Assembly (NCBI RefSeq): GCF_000715075.1
Contig: NC_134082.1
Coordinates: forward strand, 194,731,948 to 194,795,947
DNA: 64,000 bases
Reading direction: 5' to 3'
Origin: Nicotiana tabacum
Lineage: Eukaryota; Streptophyta; Magnoliopsida; Solanales; Solanaceae
Below are positions 1 through 15,597 of the stretch, piece by piece (position 1 is the first letter of the stretch; the number at the start of each line of letters is the position of its first letter). The position numbers were made by a program, and so were the translations under genes. A model generated the notes under the pieces. That model searched no databases. It was not told the DNA's origin and saw only the letters and a list, made by a program, of their open reading frames with translations.

Positions 1-1619
1 TTCACGGCCAACTCAAGTCTTGAACACCGCTTTTCCTCTCAAATTCGGCTCCAACTCAATCGAATCTATACATAATTGACTCAATATCATCAATAAGTGC
101 TAAACAATCCAATTCCAATGTTCAATTATAACTTTCCAATCATTCTTCCCAAAATCCCAAAAATCGATCCCGGGCCCGCTTTGTCAAAACACGAGGTTCA
201 GACCAAAACCCGAGGTTCAGACCAAAACCCGATCACCCATTTGCCCACGAGCCCGAATATATAATTTGTTTTCAAATCCGACCCCAAAACGAGGTCTAAA
301 TCACAAATAATCAAAAAAACCTAACTCTACCTAAGTCCCTAATTTCTACCCTTAATTACATGTTTTAGGCCTACAAATCTAGTGGTGTTGATGGAAAATG
401 AAGGAAACAAATTAAAGATTACTTACCCAAGAGATTATGGTGAAGAGAAGCTTCAAAAATAGCCCAAGAGCTTTGGAGAAGAAGAGGTTTGTGAAATTTT
501 TATAAAACCCCGAAAGTGTTCTGTTTTTGGCCTTTTTAAAATCACTGGGCTAAAATGCCCTTCATGTTCGCGACTGACACTTCGCGTTCGCGATGTTCAG
601 GCTGGATGAGCCTTCGCGTTCACGTACACGGGCTCGCGTTCGCGGAGAGTAATCTCCTCGAGCCCTTGCGTTCGCGTCCAAGGGTTCGCGTTCGCGTAAG
701 ACAATTACCCCACCCCCACCCAGGCCTATTTGGCCTTCGCGTTCGCGTGGCCAGGCCCGCGTTCGCGAAGGGTTATCCCCCCAAAGCCTCGCGTTCGCGA
801 CCTGAGCTACGCGTTCGCGTAGAAGGAAATTCCTTCAGCAACAATTAACCCATCGCGTTCGCGTGGGTACTCCCGCGAACGCGAATAAGGAAGTACCAGA
901 AACCCAACAGCTAAGAAACCTGCAACATTTTCTAAGTCCGAAACCCTCTGAAACACATCCGAATCACACCCGAGCCCTCGGGGCTCCTAACCAAACACAC
1001 GTACTAACTCAACAACTTCATGCGAACTTATCCGTGCAATCAAATCGCCAAAATAACTTCAAAACAATGAATCAAACCTCAAAATCAAAGGATTTTTCTC
1101 AAACTTTATAAAACATCAACTTTAGCAATTTAGGTCCGAATCACGTCAAACAGACTCCGTTTTCAACCAAATTTTACAGAAATGACTTAAACTATATATA
1201 AGACCTGTACCGGGCACCGGAACCAAAATACGGGCCCGATACCATCACTTTCTAATAAGATTTCATTTCAAAATTCCTTAAACATTTTCAGAAAGTAATT
1301 TTACTTAAAAATTCATTTCTCGGACTTGGGACCTCGGAATTCAATTTCGGGTATACGCCCAAGTCCCATATTTTCCTACGGACCCTCCAAGACCATCAAA
1401 TCACGGTTCCGGGTCCGTTTACCCAAAATATTAACCGAAGTCAAATTTATTCATTTTAAACTCAAATTTTATCATTTTTCACAGAATTTCATATTTAAAC
1501 TTTCCGGTTATGCGCCTGGACTGCGCACACAAATCGAGGCGACTCTAAATGAGGTTTTCAAGGCCTCGAAAGTACAAAATGCAATTAAAAATAGGTGATG
1601 ACCCCTTTGGGTCGTCACA
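1..1619 (-). mobile_element. Gypsy-type LTR (partial, minus orientation)
   Basis: On the minus strand this begins TGTGACGACCC at 1619, closely matching the LTR that starts TGTGATGACCC at 39901 on the plus strand; the two also share blocks such as the GTACACAGTCC/GTGCGCAGTCC region and an EcoRI-containing block (about 1340 and 40180). It runs past the left edge, so I cannot tell a solo LTR from a full element. Positions 563-883 hold an array of paired CpG-rich palindromes. A minus-strand TATA-like TATAAAAA lies near 496-504, downstream of the array in LTR orientation, so the array would be U3. No protein-coding domain is visible; the arginine-rich open frame over the array is composition only. 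Confidence 0.75.
563..883 (-). repeat. Six pairs of CGCGTTCGCG-type palindromes, 20-bp spacing
   Basis: Ten-base words close to CGCGTTCGCG (or its complement CGCGAACGCG) start at 563/583, 615/635, 667/687, 738/758, 790/810 and 854/874. Each pair is exactly 20 bp start to start. The 10-bp spacers differ between pairs, and pair-to-pair distances are 52, 52, 71, 52 and 64 bp. The array lies about 60 bp upstream of the minus-strand TATA-like box, as expected for U3 enhancer-like repeats. Binding function is inference; the spacing is seen directly. Confidence 0.85.
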
Positions 1620-3164
1620 AAAAGGATTTACGTAATTAATATTTTTCTCAATTAAATTATATTTGGAATTTTTACTTAGTTTAAACAATAAAAGATTTAT
1701 AGACAAAATATTAAGTGACTTTAAAAGCCTAAATGTTATGCAACTGTTTAAATTTATAATTTTTTCTAATATAAAATTTATATTTAAAAGTTAAAAAGAA
1801 GATCAATATTTCGCATAAGGGCTCGAATGGGATATGTACAAAGTATTTACCTGCCATTTACTTTAATTATAGTTTTAATGAATATCTACTTTCATGGTGA
1901 CTCTTATTTTATTTCTAAGTATTCCGTGGATTCAAAAGATGTCTGTGTGATTTTTAATTTAAATCACTCCTAAAAAGGTTTGTTGGATTGTAACGAAAAA
2001 AGAAACAAAACAAATAAACACTTAGAATCCTTATTGCAAATAAATAACTATTATTTTAAAACCTAATAATAAATATTATTTGTTCGAAAAATATGATAGA
2101 AACACTTTTATTGAATCAATTTTCCTAGCAAAAATATAAATTATCAGTGAAGTTCTTACTGAAGTATTTACGAATTAAATTTTATGAATAGCGAAATATA
2201 CTTCTAAACCAAGTAGTAAATGTACTTCTAAATTTTATGATTTTTATTTATTAGATTGAATTTAAAAAATAAAAAAAGGTAGAATACCAAAAAATTATCG
2301 GAGAATTGTCTTTGCCGGTTAACTATGACTTTTTGAGTAAAGTAGTGAAAGTTTTATGAATTTTGTGTGAGAAAACAAAGTTATATGACTTTAGTGAAAA
2401 AATATCATAGTTATATGACCATTTGTAAAATTTACCCTGTGACAAATGAAATTATATGTAGTTTTGTTACGCAGTACATCGCTTTAAGTTTGTGTTCTAT
2501 CATTCTTTTCTCATATCTTCATTATACACGAGCCTAATATATCATATCTTCTTTAGCACAAGTTTGCATATTATCATGTACTAATATATTGGAACCATTA
2601 TAATCTTTTTCCCCTCGTTTGTGTCGTACATGTCACTGGATGAGATTTCTGCCCTGATATTTAGCGTATACAGTAAAGCGAATATATTTGTCATTCGATA
2701 TCCTCGATCAAAATCTTCCAAACACCTATTCGGCCCATCAATGCATTTGGAGCTGCTTGCATTTGGACATATTTTTTCAAAAACTCTAACTACTTTTTGA
2801 AAATCTAATATCCAGCTAAAGCGGGTATATATTGTGTTATTTTTGTACCTATAGATAAAATTCCAAATACTAAGTGAAATATAAATTTTTCTTTACAAGT
2901 TAAATTAATTATGAGAAAAAAATGATATCCGACTAAAATAGAAAAAGTTCGTACTTATTTTGTTTCGTCTCATGAAAAAAAAAACAATATCAAAACATGA
3001 CCTATACTTTTCCAAAAATAATTTTCGTCATCAAAAAGCAGTTAAAACCCAGCCCGTTCTACATGCGCCATATATGTCGCAATTCGCACATGCCATATAT
3101 GTGCGATAAGCTTATCTATCGCCCTTTCGCAAATGCGACGTACAAGTCAAGCATCCCATATAGG

Positions 3165-3525
3165 ATGGTAAAATGGTTAAAAAAAAATAGTTAACTACTC
3201 ATATTATCCACTAAAAAATGGGTTGGATAATGAACTTTTTAAAAATGGATCAAATATGCTTAAAAACCATATTATCCATTTAGAAAATGAATACCTAATG
3301 GGTAATCACTGGATAACTAATGCGTTTAACTTTTATATTTGTAAAGCTTCAAACTGGGGTTCCTCAAGTTTGAGAGATTAAGAATTCTCCAAAAAATGTT
3401 CATATTCAAAAAGTCATGAATAATATGTTAACTCATATTATCCGCCGGTTAACCCGTTGTTTATCCGTATTAAATATGCGTCGGATCGAATAATTTATCC
3501 GTTTATTCATTACCCATTTTACCCC
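3165..3525. repeat. Imperfect foldback repeat (possible MITE)
   Basis: GGATGGTAAAATGG near the left end is mirrored by CATTACCCATTTTACC near 3510-3522. Between them, words such as ATTATCCA, TGGATAAT and GGTTAACCCG recur in both orientations. This suggests a degenerate inverted-repeat element, but I cannot define clean termini or a target duplication. Confidence 0.35.
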
Positions 3526-3609
3526 AAGCATATACCGCCCAGCCGTCCGTTTGCCGCTCCTAATCCCATATAACAGTCGTTTTGTTTTCGGTCACCAACT
3601 CCCACTCGC

Positions 3610-3789
3610 TTCTATAAGAGCGTGCCATTCCATCTCACAAACTCTCTCACCTGTTACTTGGTCCATTCTTCCTCATCACCACTTTCTTTAACACAGTGCA
3701 ACATGGACCCAACCGCTCCCCCAACATGCCATTTCAGTCATAGGATTAGGAACCTTCATTTATTCACAACTGGAGTTTCTTTATGTTGA
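3610..3789 (+). pseudogene. Promoter-like fragment with a 28-codon ORF
   Basis: A TATA-like CTATAAGAG (3612-3620) is followed by a pyrimidine-rich leader and an ATG at 3703 in good context (AACATGG), then 28 codons to TGA at 3787-3789. It looks like the 5' end of a gene with TATA, leader and start, but no downstream exon is recognisable and the peptide matches nothing I know. It may be a truncated or captured gene start, or chance. The spacing of the signals is seen; gene origin is inference. Confidence 0.25.
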
Positions 3790-4489
3790 AATTTCTGCTG
3801 CTACCAATTAATGATTCCTATTACATGAACCATAATTGTTCGGCTGCCTTCTCGTGCCGCTTGCCTGTACTGAAAGAAATTACAACCAAAGCTTGATAGA
3901 TCATGAAATAAATAATAATTTTAATAGATAAATTAATATTTAAAATATAAATAAAATTATCCAAGATTCTTCCTAGTGGAACCCACAAAAACTAGACGTA
4001 TACGATTATTTCAGCAACACGATATTAAAGTGCCACCCAAATTTTGAAAAGTATTAGGAAGTGAATCGATTATTTCCACTTCTTTTCATCTTTGACGATT
4101 GCAACAAATCAAAGAGTGGCCTTTTCTCAGGTTCAAATTTTTTTTATCCTGATTGATTGATGACTCAAAGGTGATGAAGCACGAAATTATGTATAAAATG
4201 ATATACATAAACGATTAACCTAATTTATTTGTGTTTGATATTTAGTCAATAGTATTATAAAATTCAAAGCAAAAGGTTGTCCGCCGATCCCAAATACAAA
4301 CTTGACCAGCTTGCGGTTTTAACGTGTAACTGCTATCACTCATACATATATCGGATAACTCATAACTCCACCTATTAAAACTTACGCAAATAAGAAAAAA
4401 TCCCATATTCGTCTTCAATGATATTTAAATATTATCTTATGATTTTTCCCAACCACATTATTTGGTGCTATTTTTAAAAATAACTATAA

Positions 4490-4634
4490 AACCTCTCATG
4501 TTATTCACAATGAAGATGATTTATAGCCACAAAATATTTATTTTTTATTTTAGACTACAAGTTTCAATTTCTTCTTCTTCTTAAACTCTATGTCCAATCA
4601 AACAACATAATATAATAAATTGAGACAAAGGGAT
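4490..4634 (-). mobile_element. Decayed Stowaway-like MITE upstream of the beta-glucosidase gene
   Basis: It shares ordered blocks with the intact MITE at 36657-36905 read in reverse: a TTATAGCCACAAAAT block, the AACTCTATGTCCAATCAAAC block, and an end reading AAATTGAGACAAAGGGATAC in place of AAATTGAAACGGAGGGAGTA. The left end is lost. It lies roughly 0.8 kb before the start codon of the glycosidase gene. Confidence 0.5.
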
Positions 4635-5293
4635 ACTATATGTTACAAAAAATCATAATAAATATTTAGTTTTAATAATAATAATAACAATAATAATTTC
4701 ACTTATTTTTTTTAACACAAACTACTCTCTGTCTGATCCATATTATATGTTTGTTAAGGTTTGCATGCCTTTTACAAAATATATCCTAAAATTATGTTTT
4801 CTAACGATGATTTTGAGCCTCGTATGTATCTTGATCATTCCATCATATACATACTATTATCTTCTGCTAGCAGAAGTATTTCCCACTAAGACTTAGAGAA
4901 AAAAATAAATCATCTAATATTTTTGTCTTTACTAAAATGTAAACCTTAGTTTTTAAACATAATACCAACTTCATTGATCATTGAGCCAGACGGTTGAATG
5001 CCTCCCCAGAAATATTTGTCAAGATCAACCTTCATCTTTCTTTAAACGTCTCATTAACTACTTCTAATACTCCACTAAGCGGAAGAATAAAGATATGAAG
5101 AACAAAGAATAAAACTTCAAATATTTTAACCCATATTTAGTTCGTTAAATTGACTAATATTTGTGCCGGGAGATTGTAAAATTAGAAGAAAAAAAAAAAC
5201 AATCTTTATTGTTGACATGGAATGTAGAGTAGCTATCCAATTTCAACATGAGAGTACTACAGCATAAAAGATAATTGGTGGCACTTTAGATAA

Positions 5294-5317
5294 TGACGTA
5301 CATTTTTCTATTTAAAA
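5294..5317 (+). promoter_or_regulatory. Candidate core promoter of the beta-glucosidase gene
   Basis: A TATA-like TATTTAAAA (5309-5317) lies about 150 bp upstream of the start codon, preceded by a TGACGT word (5294-5299) of the bZIP ACGT-core type. Transcription would then start near 5340-5350, giving a leader of about 110 nt. Predicted only. Confidence 0.45.
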
Positions 5318-5404
5318 ACTTGAGAGGTTGCTTTTCTTTATGCCCTTTTTTTTTCTGAACCTGAAAGTGAAGTACAAGCTACCAGTTCTCCTCTTCTCTG
5401 TAGA

Positions 5405-5410
5405 ATGTGA
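5405..5410 (+). promoter_or_regulatory. Minimal start-stop uORF (ATGTGA) in the predicted leader
   Basis: ATG at 5405-5407 is followed directly by TGA. It lies about 50 nt upstream of the main ATG at 5461, inside the predicted 5' leader. No other ATG lies between it and the main start. Start-stop uORFs of the AUGUAA kind are known to stall ribosomes (boron control of Arabidopsis NIP5;1); whether AUGUGA does so here is inference. Confidence 0.5.
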
Positions 5411-5460
5411 ATTTTATTTCCTCCTTCATTAAACAAAGCTGTGTAATCTTCTTTTCCAAC

Positions 5461-10526
<5,066 letters not shown>

Positions 10527-10702
10527 CGGAAGAAGACAACGCACGTATGGAGGCTTGTAAAAAGATTTTCATTTAGGTCTCTGTTGTTGGAAGGCAGCTG
10601 GAAATCAAAGTATAATTGTTCAGCCTGATTCCTGACTTCATATTGCACAAGTTAAGCTCAAGCTTAACCCTTGTATTCACTCTAATGGAACTGTAATCAC
10701 GT

Positions 10703-10708
10703 AATAAA
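10703..10708 (+). terminator. Polyadenylation signal AATAAA of the beta-glucosidase gene
   Basis: AATAAA at 10703-10708, about 180 nt after the stop codon, followed by a T-rich stretch. This is a plausible 3' end signal in a normal position for a plant gene; the cleavage site cannot be read from sequence. Confidence 0.6.
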
Positions 10709-10739
10709 GATTTATTGATTTTGCAGAAATATTCTGTTG

Positions 10740-11230
10740 AAAGCTGAGTTCTGTCCAGTTTTTCCCCTTTCTGTTAGGATTCAACTTAATGTTCCAATAT
10801 TCTACCGAATGGGTGTAAACTCCTGCTGTTTTTTAAATTTAACAAAATAAATGAGCTCAGGATTAAAAACTTCAGCAGATAGGATGTTAAAGTTATACAT
10901 TCAACAAGCATAAACTATTATAACAAACTCACTGACACTATTTCATAAACTTTAATTACCACTTCTTACTAAACATTGATTGGACCAAGCATGAAAGCAA
11001 ATCGTATTTACATTCCTCAAAATCAGGACTATCTGTATGGGATAAAATTGGTAACGACAGGTGGATGCTCAACGACTTGACACGTGAAAGTAAAGATACA
11101 TAAGATATGAGTTAACAAATAGCTAGCACCAGTTACGAACATGTAACCAGTGTTGGGTAAGTTCCGAGGACAGCAAAACCGAGGACGAAGATTTGAAAGG
11201 AAGACACCAGTTGGGAAATACAACATTCAA
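10740..11230. other. Intergenic spacer
   Basis: AT-rich DNA between the glycosidase 3' end and the Copia element. A GACACGTG word (G-box type) lies at 11079-11086. No gene, RNA gene or clear repeat is visible; the short minus-strand open frame at 11029-11226 has no recognisable motif. Confidence 0.5.
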
Positions 11231-11736
11231 TGAGCAGCTGTTTCAAAAAATCTTTTCATTAATTCTCAGCCATCAAGAAAGGTTTTATTCATATTAAAAG
11301 GGAGCTTGATTTGGGGATCTTGTCTCCTTGAATTGAGCGATAAATAGAAGAATTCATATTCATTGTAGGACAGGAAACATTCTATATACAAAAGAAGAAA
11401 AAACTAGCTCTTACTCCATAGTTCAATATTCTTTACCATGTTCTTCATATTGCTTTTGTTATTGCTTTTGAGAAAGTTCAGCTCATAGTCAGGCTTGTGT
11501 TTATAATTAGGAGTTACTGCTACTACTTTGTAACATTATTGTATCTACTTTGTTTTAGTGCATAGGTTGTTATTTTATTTCTATCATTTGAGAAGTTTGT
11601 TATTTATTTTTCTTGTTTTCTGGTTTGTTATCACTGTAGAAGGAGCTTTCTCACCGGGACTCTGTAACTTGTTTGTGTATATAATCAGCTCAATCATCAT
11701 TTAATAAAATTATCTTTTTGTTCATCATGCTCTTAT
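11230..11736 (+). mobile_element. Copia 5' LTR (left boundary approximate)
   Basis: This region ends at a primer-binding-site-like TGGTACCTGAGCA (about 11739), a decayed form of the TGGTATCAGAGC site complementary to initiator tRNA-Met that is typical of Copia elements. TATATAA (about 11680) sits upstream. Copia gag coding follows within 100 bp. The matching 3' LTR is not recognisable in the window, so the left end is a guess. Confidence 0.45.
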
Positions 11737-11815
11737 ATGGTACCTGAGCAGTCTTTTTGACTCTCACCAATCTTTTTTTCCGATCCTCTAACTACCACCA
11801 TAGGCTCACACTTAA

Positions 11816-12429
11816 AATGGCCCATAATGTAACAAATACTGACCCCACTAGCAGCAACATTTTGTTATTGTTCAGGTCAATCCCGTGTCGCAGATGCCGA
11901 TAAAGCTTGTTGGCAGCCATAACTTTGCGACATGGAAAGCCAAGATTTCTATGCTCATGCGTGGGCAAAATCTGTTCGGTCATCTTGACGGTTCTTCTCC
12001 CACTCCTTCGACAATTATTACGCAAAATGATAGACAACTGGAGAATCCAAACTACAACATTTGGTTACGTCAAGATCAGTTGATCCAGAATGCAATAATG
12101 GCTTCTGTCGATCTGACGATAGCCACAACTGTGGCTGCTGCCTCTACTGCTAAACTTGCCTGGGACTCCCTCCACATGGCTTATGCCAACAGGTCCCAAA
12201 CGTGAGTCTTTAGCTTTCGCGATCAGCTCGCACGACTATCCAAGGACTCCCGTCTAGTTACCGAATATCTCCATGAAGTGCGCTCTCTCTTCAACGAGCT
12301 TGCCACTGCCTGTGCTTCAATCTCCAACAATGAGTTGATTGTGAAAATTCTGAGTGGTCTAGGGCCATATTTTCGTGAGACTTTCGCTGCAATCCGAGTA
12401 AGAGATTCCATCGTCTCTTATAAGGAGTT
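11816..12429 (+). pseudogene. Copia gag N-terminal part (broken)
   Basis: The open frame from about 11885 encodes a Copia gag of the UBN2/gag_3 type: a KLVGSHNFATWK block near the start, NIWLRQDQLIQNAIMAS in the middle, then LAWDSLHMAYANRSQT. A stop at 12203-12205 interrupts it, but the same frame continues through VTEYLHEVRSLFNELA and LSGLGPYFRETFAAIR to about 12429, where the solo LTR cuts the coding sequence. The ATG at 11816 is out of frame with the rest, so at least one frameshift is present. Gag would form the virus-like particle; this copy cannot be functional. Confidence 0.85.
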
Positions 12430-13863
12430 GTATGTGATGTTTGACTATAATTATATATGTTTAGTGCATTACTTATCTTAAATTTAGGTGCTTTAATGCT
12501 AAACTATACTATATTTGTGCCTAATTGAGTCTATTTTATGTGTAGATACGTTGAAGACGAAATTAGGAGCAAAGTAAAAATTTTATGTGTATTTTATACA
12601 CTACAAAAATAGTTTATGATTATTTAATTATGGGACAATGATTGAAGTTGAGTATTATAAAAGAAGACAAAGAAAGACAATTGACAAAAGAAGAATTTGA
12701 AGAGTAATAAATGAGAAAGAGAAAGGCAGAAATCAAAAATGAAAGCTGAAGCAAAAGTTAAGCAACGAATTGGAGAAGTCAGGCGACATGAGGCAACTTT
12801 CTCGCGTTTAAGCTCGCGTCGCGAGGGCTGACGCGAGATTGTTTCGCGCATTTGAGCTCGCCAGGCGCAGTCCAGAGCGAGGTGTTCGCATGTTCCGGAT
12901 TTTAAAGCCTATTTTATCTCCTATTTAGTTTTGGACTTGTTTATTTTTATTTGGATCCTTTTTCTACATATATAAATAGTCATTAAACATCAATTTTGAG
13001 GGAGAGACTGTCATTAGACCAGAGATTCGTCCTAAGGAGGCAAGAACACACTAGGAGCAAGACAGAGAATCCTTCTACGAGTTTTTCACTTCCTTCTTCC
13101 TATTTCCATTATTGGTTATGAATTCTAGTATTGTAGTTATGCATACTATTATGAATACCTAATTTATTATCTAGAGTTTTGATAGAACCTTTTGTAGGAT
13201 AAATTCTTTTTATGTTTTTATATAATTGAGCTGTTGAATTTCTCTATTTGTTCAACTACATTTATATTGTGGCTGGTTGAAGAACTCTCAATCGACTACG
13301 TTTGTATTACTCGGAAGAGAGTGCATATTTAAGTAGTTGTTGAACAACATCACTTCTAACGTATATGAGAGATCAATATGGAGTGTTTAAAGGTGGGATT
13401 AGGAATAACGAAACCTTGGTGCGATCCGAGTGAGCCGTAACTTAGGGCCAGCTAGCGTAGTTCGAAAGAATATATGTAGTAAATTGTGGTAATTACTCAA
13501 GAGAGAATTACGACACTCAGAGCGCTCATGATCGGTAGAGAATACTTAGGCGAAATCATAGAAGACTTAGCGGAAAGGGTTTTCACAATTGGGGAAATCA
13601 TAACTCTAGACCTCCTTAATCTTTTCTCCGACCCGTAGTATCTTTAGTATTAATCTACTACTTTAATTATTTAGTTAATTAGATATAAGAATCTTAATAT
13701 TATAACTTAGAAATTATTCAAGCTTGTGTTTCTTAGCAATATTGAACAATTGTAGTTAAGCCTTAGTTCTCTGTGGGATTCGACTCCGGACTTGTTAATC
13801 GGAATATATTTGTAACGATCGCTTAGTCTTTTTTATAAGGCATAGTTGGACGTGATCAGTATG
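12430..13863 (+). mobile_element. Solo LTR of an Athila-like element with GTATG target duplication
   Basis: The LTR is 12435-13858 (1424 bp), starting TGATGTTTGAC and ending GTGATCA. It is flanked by the perfect 5-bp repeat GTATG at 12430-12434 and 13859-13863. Removing LTR plus one GTATG reconnects the Copia gag frame. The LTR is nearly identical to the one at 34273-35691, which is preceded by a polypurine tract. A solo LTR is the usual product of recombination between the two LTRs of one element. It carries a GC-rich block with GCG-containing palindromes near 12802-12890. Confidence 0.92.
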
Positions 13864-14540
13864 CCAAACTAATTGAACATGAGCTCTTTATCAAACATGA
13901 GGAATTGAAGAAGGAAACCACTTCGATTACTGTTGCTTTGGTAACTCGCAACAAATCCACCAATTCCAACAACTGCACTGTTCGTCGACCTAACAATAAC
14001 TCACAATGGCGTTATAACAATCGTACTAATGCTCCTGCTCAAGGGCGTTACACAATCAACAATTCCACCAATAACTCTGTTCGTTGTTAGTTATGCAACA
14101 GACAAGGTCACACTGCAAATGTTTGCAGGTCACATTCTCATAATCATTTAGAGGCGAAGGCAAATTTTCTTTCAGGTACACAAGCAGCAGCCAACCAACG
14201 AATTCTCGACTCTGGTGCTACTCATCATGTCACCACAGAGCCTACCAATATTGAAGAATATAATGGTTCGGAAGGCATAGCTATGGGAGATGGTAAAAAA
14301 ATTCCAATTACTCATCATGGTTCTACTGAATTAATTGCATCAAATAAAGCTTTTAAACTAACTGACAATTTGTGTGCACCTGCTATCAAACAAATATTAT
14401 TTTTGTGTCAAAATTTTGTCAAGATAATTTAACTTCGATTGAATTCTTCCCTTTTCTTTCTTTGTGAAGGACTTGAAAACGCGAACTTCGCTGGTATCCA
14501 GCCGGAATAAGAATGAACTTTACGAATGGCCAACTTCATT
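13864..14540 (+). pseudogene. Copia gag C-terminus, zinc knuckle and protease (broken copy 1)
   Basis: Coding resumes after the solo LTR. An Asn-rich linker leads to a CX2CX4HX4C zinc knuckle (CQLCNRQGHTANVC, with a TAG at 14087-14089 just before it), then the aspartic protease motif ILDSGATHHVT near 14205. It ends at 14540, where a 6-bp filler joins it to the Ogre LTR stub. The same segment, about 99 percent identical by eye and with the same TAG, occurs at 35697-36373. Confidence 0.85.
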
Positions 14541-14546
14541 TTGAGA

Positions 14547-14619
14547 ACAAACAACACAAAACCATTTTATTTTGAATTTTTGGGAGTAGTTTTCATAGGG
14601 CAAAAATCACGTGCTCACA
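14547..14619 (-). mobile_element. Truncated 3' LTR stub of Ogre element 1
   Basis: Seventy-three bases matching the end of the 5' LTR at 32971-33041 (shared ACAAACAACACAAAACC and CAAAAATCACGTGCTCA). The remaining 4.6 kb of this LTR is absent, and the sequence changes directly to Copia at 14540. No target duplication can be identified against the right flank. Confidence 0.85.
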
Positions 14620-14634
14620 GCTGCCCCTCTTTGT
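14620..14634 (-). promoter_or_regulatory. Polypurine tract of Ogre element 1
   Basis: The minus strand reads ACAAAGAGGGGCAGC immediately before the LTR start TGTGAGCACG. The identical core AAAGAGGGGCAGC lies beside the LTR of Ogre element 2 at 56467-56480. It primes plus-strand DNA synthesis. Confidence 0.85.
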
Positions 14635-14757
14635 CCGAAAACACAAAAAGTTTTTGTGCAAAGATAAAGTGAGCGGATACGAGCGATTTTTTCCTGTTGG
14701 AATACTCCGTGTGAAGCTTTTTGAAAAGATTTAACCGAACCTTTGCTTCAAAGGTTT

Positions 14758-14800
14758 CCTACATATCCCTGGCTAGAAGGGAATCGAGTTAATGTAGTTC
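14758..14800 (-). other. Covarying hairpin module, copy 1 (before PPT, element 1)
   Basis: Plus-strand outer arms CTACAT/ATGTAG and inner arms TCCCT/AGGGA. It belongs to a seven-copy set in the window (others at 17291, 25022, 27629, 56602, 60694 and 63512). The conserved single-stranded parts are GAATC and TAGTTC. See findings for the covariation argument. Confidence 0.75.
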
Positions 14801-15060
14801 GGGAAGCTTTGGTAGCTGGGACTACCATGGGACTGCATTTTTGCTGTTACTGCTACTGCACACTGTTGCTACTGCTTTTTGACCTCCTTATTACACCGTG
14901 CTAAAGAAAAACAAGAAACTAGACTAAACTAGGGATTACAAAATCTCATCTATCTCTGACTTGCTCTTGTAGTCTTCTTTCTGATTTCTGAGCTGGGGTT
15001 CATGCTGGGGGGTATTTTTGTTGTAACCCTCCGCATTACTGACTCCTGACTTGATTTTGA

Positions 15061-15597
15061 AATGCATTCCTCTGTTCTGCAGGCGGGCTCCTAACTCCGA
15101 CTACAACTTGAAAATATAACACCTCCATTCTCCAGGCGGCCCCTGACTTCAACAACTTCTTAAAATACAACACCTCAATTCTCCAGGCGGGCTCGTGACT
15201 TCAACAACTTCTTAAAAATATAACACCTCCATTCTCCAGGCGGGCTCCTGACTTCAACAACTACAACTTAAAAATATAACACCTCTATTCTCCAGGCGGG
15301 CTCCTGACTTCAACAACTTCTTAATAATATAACACCTCCATTCTCCAAGCGGGCTCCTGATTTCGTCAACTTCTTAAAAATATAACACCTCCATTAAAGA
15401 GCTCCTGACTTCAACAACTACAACTTGAAAATATAACACCTCCATTCTCCAGGCGGGCTCCTGACTTCATCAACTTCTTAAAAATATAACACCTCCATTC
15501 TCCAGGCGGGCTCCTGACTTCAACAACTACAACTTGAAAATATAACACCTCCATTCTCCAGGCGGGCTCCTGACTTCAACAACTTCTTAAAAATGTG
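15061..15597. repeat. Tandem minisatellite, unit about 50-58 bp
   Basis: About nine to ten units built around ACACCTCCATTCTCCAGG, CGGGCTCCTGACTTCAACAA and CTTCTTAAAAATATA. Units differ by a short insertion (CTACAACTT versus CTTCTTA) and one unit near 15390 is internally deleted. The core CTCCAGGCGGGCTCCTG resembles the 57180-57510 array of element 2, so both likely grew from a shared seed. Tandem arrays in this region are an established feature of Ogre/Tat 3' UTRs and can seed satellites. Confidence 0.9.

Larger units (their letters stand above)
1620..5300. other. AT-rich intergenic spacer
   Basis: No supported gene. It holds AT-rich DNA, a decayed repeat with words resembling hAT-type MITEs around 2290-2440, an imperfect foldback of alternating ATTATCC/GGATAAT words around 3165-3525, a promoter-like fragment near 3600-3790, and a decayed Stowaway-like MITE near 4490-4634. 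The last few hundred bases are the presumed promoter of the beta-glucosidase gene. Confidence 0.6.

Noticed and set aside
555..848. Arginine-rich ORF of 97 aa
   Set aside because: Lies wholly over the CGCGTTCGCG palindrome array; the Arg/Val/Ser pattern is the translation of the repeat. No ATG-context, domain or conservation argument.
5407..5460. N-terminal extension of the beta-glucosidase to 5407
   Set aside because: The codon at 5407 is GTG, not ATG. The real ATG at 5405 is out of frame and directly followed by TGA, so 5461 is the first usable in-frame start.
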